From Streptomyces violaceoruber (GTDB lineage: Bacteria; Actinomycetota; Actinomycetes; Streptomycetales; Streptomycetaceae), in the NCBI GenBank assembly GCA_000720805.1, contig JODI01000165.1, positions 1 to 8,681 on the forward strand: a DNA stretch of 8,681 nucleotides, given 5' to 3'. Position numbers and translations under genes: made by a program. Numbering within the stretch: position 1 is the first letter of the stretch; the number at the start of each line of letters is the position of its first letter. The notes beneath the pieces are model-generated. The model did not search any database. It was not told where the DNA came from and saw only the letters and a list, made by a program, of their open reading frames with translations. Positions 5,014 through 8,681 of the stretch are shown one piece after another.

Positions 5014-6528
5014 ATGACCTCCACCGAAACCCTTGCGGACGGCTCGCCTCCGGCGGCGGACCGGCGCCGCTGGCTGGCCCTCGCCATCGTGATGACCGCG
5101 GCCTTCATGGACCTCGTCGACGTCACGATCGTCAACATCGCCATCCCGTCCATCCAGCGGAACGCGGGCGCCTCCGTCAGCCAGATCCAGTGGATAACCG
5201 CGGGGTACGCGCTCGCCTTCGCCGCCGGTCTGATCACCGGCGGGCGGCTCGGCGACATCCACGGCCGCAAGCGCCTGTTCCTGATCGGCATCGGCGGCTT
5301 CACGATCGCCTCCGCGCTGTGCGGCTTCGCCGTGAACCCGGAGATGCTGGTCGCCTCCCGCATCCTGCAGGGCGGCATGGCGGCGCTGATGGTGCCGCAG
5401 GTCCTGTCGATCGTGCACGCCACCTTCCCGGCGCACGAACGCGGCAAGGTGTTCGGTCTCTTCGGGGCGGTCGTCGGCCTCGGCGCGGTCTCCGGCCCGC
5501 TGCTCGGCGCCCTGCTGACCGAGTGGAACCTGTTCGGACTGGAATGGCGGCCGATCTTCCTGATCAACCTGCCGGTCGGGATCGCGGGCCTGATCCTCGG
5601 CCGCCGCTTCATCACCGAGTCCAAGGCGCCGAAGGCGCTGAAACTGGACCTCGTCGGTGTCGCCCTCGTCATCGTCGGCCTGCTCATGCTGCTGTACCCG
5701 CTCACCCGTGGCCGCGAGCTGGACTGGCCGCTGTGGGGATACGTCTCGATGGCCGCCGCGCTCGGCGTGTTCGGGGCGCTGGTGGCGTACGAGAAGCGCA
5801 AGGCGGCGCGCGACGGCTCCCCGCTGATCGAACTGTCGCTGTTCCGGGTGAAGAGCTTCGCCGCCGGTATCGCCGTGCAGACCGTCTTCGGGGTCGGGCT
5901 GGGCGTCTTCTTCCTGGTGTGGACCCTGTACATGCAGATCGGCCTGGGCTGGAGCCCGCTGAGGGCCGGACTGACCGGCGTCCCGTTCTCGATCGCCGTG
6001 TCGACGGCGGCCGGTCTGTCGGTCCAGAAGCTGGTCCCGCGCTTCGGGCGCAAGGTGCTGCAGACGGGCGCGCTGGTGATGGCGGCGGGCGTGCTGCTCT
6101 ACATCTGGGAGTCCGAGCGCTACGGGCTCGGTATCGCGTCCTGGCAGATGGCTCTGCCGCTGGTCGTGATGGGCGTGGGGATGGGGCTGATCGTCGCCCC
6201 GCTGACGGACGCGGTGCTCTCGGACGTGCCGCGCGAGCACTCCGGTTCGGCGTCGGGTCTCATCAACACCGTGCAGCAGATGGGCAACGCGCTGGGGCTC
6301 GGCCTGGTGTCGGTCGTCTACTTCGGCGAGATCGGCGACGACCTGCGGCCCGCGCAGGTGGGCCCGGCCTTCGCCCACGCCTTCCCGCACGCGCTGGGCT
6401 GGGTGGCCGGTGTGATGGGCGTCATCTTCCTGCTGATGTTCGCCCTGCCCAAGCGGCCGGCCCAGCATGTGGAAGGGGACGGGGCGGGCCTGGTGGTGGA
6501 GGCGCAGGAGCCCGAGTTGGTGTCCTGA
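5014..6528 (+). CDS. MFS transporter, DHA2 family (14 transmembrane helices)
   Basis: This 504-residue inner-membrane proton antiporter is the normal size for 14-TM DHA2 (EmrB/QacA-type) exporters. The first helix carries LVDVTIVNIAIP with the membrane Asp36 typical of the group. QIQWITAGYALA follows, then motif A GGRLGDIHGRKR (77-88) in the loop between helices 2 and 3. Motif C, the antiporter signature, appears as GAVVGLGAVSGP (151-162). A second-half signature SGSASGLINTVQQMGNALG is also present, and the C-terminal tail is hydrophilic. The substrate cannot be read from sequence; drugs or metabolites are typical. The start is ATG 5014; GTG 5008 would add two residues but would lie before the likely RNA start. 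It is divergent from the WYL regulator and ends at a strong terminator. Confidence 0.92.
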   Translation: MTSTETLADGSPPAADRRRWLALAIVMTAAFMDLVDVTIVNIAIPSIQRNAGASVSQIQWITAGYALAFAAGLITGGRLGDIHGRKRLFLIGIGGFTIASALCGFAVNPEMLVASRILQGGMAALMVPQVLSIVHATFPAHERGKVFGLFGAVVGLGAVSGPLLGALLTEWNLFGLEWRPIFLINLPVGIAGLILGRRFITESKAPKALKLDLVGVALVIVGLLMLLYPLTRGRELDWPLWGYVSMAAALGVFGALVAYEKRKAARDGSPLIELSLFRVKSFAAGIAVQTVFGVGLGVFFLVWTLYMQIGLGWSPLRAGLTGVPFSIAVSTAAGLSVQKLVPRFGRKVLQTGALVMAAGVLLYIWESERYGLGIASWQMALPLVVMGVGMGLIVAPLTDAVLSDVPREHSGSASGLINTVQQMGNALGLGLVSVVYFGEIGDDLRPAQVGPAFAHAFPHALGWVAGVMGVIFLLMFALPKRPAQHVEGDGAGLVVEAQEPELVS

Positions 6529-6539
6529 ACCCCAGGTCG

Positions 6540-6575
6540 GAAGGGCCCGGCGCCGGGAGCGGTGCCGGGCCCTTC
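6540..6575. terminator. Strong terminator after the MFS gene
   Basis: GAAGGGCCCGGCGCC (6540-6554) pairs with GGTGCCGGGCCCTTC (6561-6575) over 15 bp with one G-U pair, around a 6-base loop. It starts 11 bases after the stop codon and is followed by the moderately T-rich GTTTCCGTT. It isolates the MFS unit from the fru operon. Confidence 0.88.
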
Positions 6576-6598
6576 GTTTCCGTTCGGAAGTCCGTTCA

Positions 6599-6700
6599 TG
6601 CCCGAATGACGTCCGAACCTGTTTACTTTCCGGAAATCCGAGCGTAGCCTCCGTGGCGAAACCACAAGTTCGGGCACACGTCAGGGCACAGGTTCGGGCA
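6599..6700. promoter_or_regulatory. Three TTCGGGCA boxes flanking the fru promoter
   Basis: The 8-base word TTCGGGCA occurs inverted at 6599-6606 (TGCCCGAA) and directly at 6669-6676 and 6693-6700. Both direct copies are preceded by G, and their period is 24 bp. The inverted copy is upstream of the candidate -35 and the direct copies are downstream of the expected RNA start. A further inverted pair, GTTCGGA (6582-6588) and TCCGAAC (6612-6618), lies upstream. These are candidate binding sites for the DeoR-family product; looping between sites would be possible. Confidence 0.35.
6622..6650 (+). promoter_or_regulatory. Candidate fru operon promoter with embedded palindrome
   Basis: TTTACT (6622-6627) and TAGCCT (6645-6650) are spaced by exactly 17 bases and fit a sigma-70-type promoter, with RNA starting near 6657. 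The perfect palindrome TTTCCGGAAA (6627-6636) sits in the spacer, a typical place for a repressor site. Confidence 0.5.
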
Positions 6701-6720
6701 GAGGTCGGAGGCGAACGGAC

Positions 6721-7482
6721 ATGTACGCACCGGAGCGGCAGCAGGAGATCCTCCGGCTCGCCCGTGACGGCGGCCGAGTGGATGTCGTGTCGCTGGCCGA
6801 GGAGTTCCAGGTCACCGCGGAGACGATCCGCCGGGACCTGAAGGCCCTCGACCGCGCCGGCCTCCTGCGCCGGGTGCACGGCGGGGCCATCCCGGCCGGC
6901 CGCCTCGACTTCGAGCCGGACCTCGCCGAGCGCGAGACCACGGCGGCCGACGAGAAGGACCGTATCGCCAAGGCCGCCCTCGCCGAACTGCCGACCGAGG
7001 GCACGATGATCCTCGACGCCGGGACGACGGTCGCCCGCGTGGCCGCCGCCATCCCGCTGGAGGCCTCGCTCACCGTCGTCACGCACAGCCTGCCGATCGC
7101 GGCCCGCCTCGCGGACCACCCCGGCATCCAGCTCCATCTCGTCGGGGGGCGCGTACGGCACCGTACGCGCGCCGCCGTCGACGCGTGGGCGCTGCGCGCG
7201 TACGGCGAGATCCGCGCCGATGTCCTGTTCGTGGCCGCCAACGGCTTCTCCGCCGAGCACGGCCTGACCACGCCCGACCTCGCCGAGGCCGCGGTGAAGC
7301 GGGCGGCCGTGGCCGCGGCCCGCCGTGTGGTGCTGCTCGCCGACTCCGCCAAGCACGGCCAGGAGCACTTCGCCCGCTTCGGTGCCCTGAGCGACGTGGA
7401 CCTGCTGATCACCGACAGCGGGCTGAGCCCCGAAGACGCCGCCGCGATCGAGCGCGGCGGCACGGAAGTAGTGCGCGCATGA
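6721..7482 (+). CDS. fruR: DeoR-family transcriptional regulator of the fructose operon
   Basis: This 253-residue protein is the usual DeoR length. The helix-turn-helix spans about 5-56 (RQQEILRLARDGGRVDVVSL, then VTAETIRRDLKALDRAGLLRRVHGGA), matching the DeoR signature. The C-terminal DeoRC sensor domain (about 73-235) resembles sugar-phosphate isomerases. It contains Lys79, DAGTT (99-103) in the phosphate-binding region, TVVTHSLPIA, LVGGRVR and the conserved late Asp-Ser-Lys (LLADSAKHG). Such regulators bind phosphorylated sugars; fructose 1-phosphate is the likely signal here, by analogy with fructose operons, and it would normally relieve repression. The start is ATG 6721 with GGAGG (6707-6711) 9 bases upstream. 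The stop overlaps the fruK start by 4 bases (ATGA), so the two are translationally coupled. The symbol is assigned from context. Confidence 0.9.
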   Translation: MYAPERQQEILRLARDGGRVDVVSLAEEFQVTAETIRRDLKALDRAGLLRRVHGGAIPAGRLDFEPDLAERETTAADEKDRIAKAALAELPTEGTMILDAGTTVARVAAAIPLEASLTVVTHSLPIAARLADHPGIQLHLVGGRVRHRTRAAVDAWALRAYGEIRADVLFVAANGFSAEHGLTTPDLAEAAVKRAAVAAARRVVLLADSAKHGQEHFARFGALSDVDLLITDSGLSPEDAAAIERGGTEVVRA

Positions 7483-8426
7483 TCCTCACCGTCACCCCGA
7501 ACCCGTCCCTGGACCGTACGTACGAGGTCCCCGCACTGGAACGCGGCGAGGTCATCCGCGCCACCGGCGAGCGCATGGACCCGGGCGGCAAGGGCGTGAA
7601 CGTCTCGCGCGCGGTCTCGGCCGCCGGGCAGCGCACGGTCGCGGTACTGCCCCTGGGTGGTGCGCCGGGCGCACTCGTCGCCGACCTGCTCGACGCGCAG
7701 GGCATCGAGGTCGCGCCGGTGCCGGTCGCCGGGGCCACCCGCTCGAACATCGCGCTCGCGGAGTCGGACGGCGTCCTCACGAAGATCAACGCGCCTGGTC
7801 CCGAACTGTCGGCGGCCGAGCAGGAGTTGCTGCTGGAGACGGTCCGCGCGCAGTCGCGGGACGCGGACTGGATCGCCTGCTGCGGAAGCCTGCCGCGGGG
7901 GCTCGCGCCGGAGTGGTACGCCGAGCTGGTCGCGCGGGCGCACGCCGTGGGCGCGCGTATCGCGCTGGACACCTCCGGGCCCGCCCTGCTCGCCGCCCTG
8001 CGCGAGCGGCCCGACGTGGTGAAGCCCAACGCCGAGGAGCTCGCGGAAGCCGTCGGGCGGCCCCTGTCCACGGTGGGCGACGCGGTGAAGGCGGCCGAGG
8101 AGTTGCGCGCGATGGGCGCGCGCGCCGTCCTGGCGAGCCTGGGCGCCGACGGGCAGCTGCTCGTGGACGGCGCGGGCGCCTGGTTCGCCAGCGCCCGCGT
8201 GGACGTCGTACGCAGCAATGTGGGCGCCGGTGACTCCTCCCTCGCCGGTTTCCTGATCGCCGGCGGCAGCGGGCCCGAGGCCCTGGCCTCGGCGGTCGCC
8301 CACGGCGCCGCGGCCGTCCAGCTGCCCGGCAGCGTCATGCCGACACCGGCCGACCTGGACCCGGCGGCGGTGACCGTGACGAGCGAGGTCCCGGTGGACC
8401 GCGTACTGAAGGAGCCGGTGTCATGA
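7479..8426 (+). CDS. fruK: 1-phosphofructokinase
   Basis: This 315-residue PfkB-family kinase transfers phosphate from ATP to fructose 1-phosphate, giving fructose 1,6-bisphosphate for glycolysis. The N-terminus ILTVTPNPSLDRTYEV is characteristic of FruK and related tagatose-6-phosphate kinases. PfkB signature 1 is seen as PGGKGVNVSRAVSAAG (35-50). CGSLPRGL and VKPNAEEL are typical mid-protein motifs. Signature 2, NVGAGDSSLAGFL, holds the anion-hole GAGD (249-252) with catalytic base Asp252. Ser replaces the more usual Ala or Thr after the Asp, as is common in FruK. All key residues are present. The gene overlaps fruR at its start (ATGA 7479-7482) and the next frame at its end (ATGA 8423-8426), as expected for a fruR-fruK-fruA operon feeding on PTS-imported fructose. 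Confidence 0.95.
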   Translation: MILTVTPNPSLDRTYEVPALERGEVIRATGERMDPGGKGVNVSRAVSAAGQRTVAVLPLGGAPGALVADLLDAQGIEVAPVPVAGATRSNIALAESDGVLTKINAPGPELSAAEQELLLETVRAQSRDADWIACCGSLPRGLAPEWYAELVARAHAVGARIALDTSGPALLAALRERPDVVKPNAEELAEAVGRPLSTVGDAVKAAEELRAMGARAVLASLGADGQLLVDGAGAWFASARVDVVRSNVGAGDSSLAGFLIAGGSGPEALASAVAHGAAAVQLPGSVMPTPADLDPAAVTVTSEVPVDRVLKEPVS

Positions 8427-8681
8427 CCTTTCTGACGCGCCCCGTCGCGTTCGGCGCACGGGCATCCGCACTCACCGGAGCGGGCCCGAAGCGGCGGGAC
8501 TCCTCGTTACTCGCCGCGGCCGGCGGGAGGCAGGGCCGCCCGGTACTCCCGGTACTCCCGGTACTCCCGGTCCTCCCGGTCCTCCCGGTCCTCCCGGTCC
8601 TCCCGGTCCTCCCGGAGAGGCGGGCCCTACCCAGCGCCCCTTCCGCCTCGACCCCCACACACCCCCACTGCACCCCCGTCC
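8423..8681 (+). CDS. Unidentified reading frame at the expected fruA position, partial, repeat-bearing
   Basis: ATG 8423-8425 overlaps the fruK stop and has an ideal ribosome binding site, AAGGAG (8409-8414), 8 bases upstream, so ribosomes should initiate here. The frame stays open for 86 codons to the window edge. In this operon the next gene should be fruA, the PTS fructose permease (EIIABC). The visible product does not look like an EIIA domain: it begins [20 protein letters not shown], then has eight Pro-Val-Leu repeats (residues 40-63), then a Pro/Ser/Thr/His-rich stretch. A TTA codon (8507-8509), rare in Streptomyces and read by the bldA tRNA, is in frame. It could be a fruA with an unusual N-terminal extension, a small unrelated gene, or a non-coding insertion that merely keeps the old start site. 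I do not recognise it. Confidence 0.35.
   Translation, partial: MTFLTRPVAFGARASALTGAGPKRRDSSLLAAAGGRQGRPVLPVLPVLPVLPVLPVLPVLPVLPERRALPSAPSASTPTHPHCTPV
8540..8615 (+). repeat. 9-bp tandem repeat, 8 full copies plus a partial one
   Basis: CCGGTACTC occurs three times (8540-8566), followed directly by CCGGTCCTC five times (8567-8611) and a partial CCGG. The unit is a multiple of 3 and in phase with the frame from 8423, encoding Pro-Val-Leu each time. The A-to-C change at the fifth-sixth base of the unit affects only the third base of the Val codon (GTA to GTC). On the minus strand the same DNA encodes Gly-Gly-Pro or Gly-Val-Pro triplets. The homogeneous blocks suggest recent expansion by slippage. 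Confidence 0.95.

Noticed and set aside
1..6528. Duplication between the partial exporter (1-276) and the complete MFS transporter (5014-6528)
   Set aside because: Both are DHA2-type, but their C-terminal sequences are dissimilar, so they are separate family members rather than a local duplication.
4990..7368. A 792-codon open frame on the minus strand across the MFS and fruR genes
   Set aside because: It is antisense to two genes with clear motifs, has the low-complexity His/Gln/Arg/Glu-rich composition typical of GC-rich shadow frames, and crosses a strong terminator.
8540..8615. A CRISPR-like array
   Set aside because: The units are 9 bp, directly abutting, and have no spacers; this is a simple tandem repeat.
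8472..8660. A collagen-like minus-strand frame with Gly-Gly-Pro and Gly-Val-Pro triplets
   Set aside because: The Gly-X-Y pattern is a by-product of the 9-bp tandem repeat. The frame is antisense to the operon and short, and the plus strand has the better ribosome binding site.

Overview
This 8.7 kb window is chromosomal DNA of a Streptomyces or a very close relative. The evidence is the very high GC content, the strong G/C bias at third codon positions, GGAGG-type ribosome binding sites, and a gene set that includes a near-textbook HrdD sigma factor. No mobile element, CRISPR array, rRNA or convincing tRNA is visible.

Layout from left to right. (1) Positions 1-276 hold the 3' end of a DHA2-type MFS exporter, followed by two perfect hairpins that separate it from a convergent MarR-type regulator gene (385-903, minus). 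(2) The MarR gene is divergent from a LigB/DODA-type aromatic-ring dioxygenase gene (1019-1810, plus), and the pair shares a short promoter region. (3) A PAT-like GNAT acetyltransferase gene (1839-2378, minus) is divergent from hrdD (2548-3543, plus), a group 2 sigma-70 factor. Upstream of hrdD lies an exact match to the promoter consensus of the disulfide-stress sigma factor SigR. (4) A gene-free stretch of about 420 bp follows hrdD and holds several strong hairpins, one with a 19-bp stem. (5) A WYL-domain (YafY-type) regulator gene (minus, ending at 3962) is divergent from a 14-TM DHA2 MFS transporter gene (5014-6528), with an inverted repeat between them. (6) After a strong terminator comes the start of a fructose operon: a DeoR-family regulator (fruR-like, 6721-7482) and 1-phosphofructokinase (fruK, 7479-8426), overlapping by 4 bp. 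The next reading frame also overlaps fruK by 4 bp and has a good ribosome binding site, exactly where fruA (the fructose PTS permease) is expected. Its visible sequence is not EII-like and carries a 9-bp tandem repeat plus a rare TTA codon.

Three units are divergent regulator-target pairs or regulator-led operons (MarR/dioxygenase, WYL/MFS, FruR/FruK). The hrdD unit couples a secondary vegetative-type sigma factor to thiol stress. The genes are ordinary for Streptomyces. The unusual parts are the structured region after hrdD and the repeat-bearing sequence at the fruK-fruA junction. I do not see an undescribed multi-gene system.
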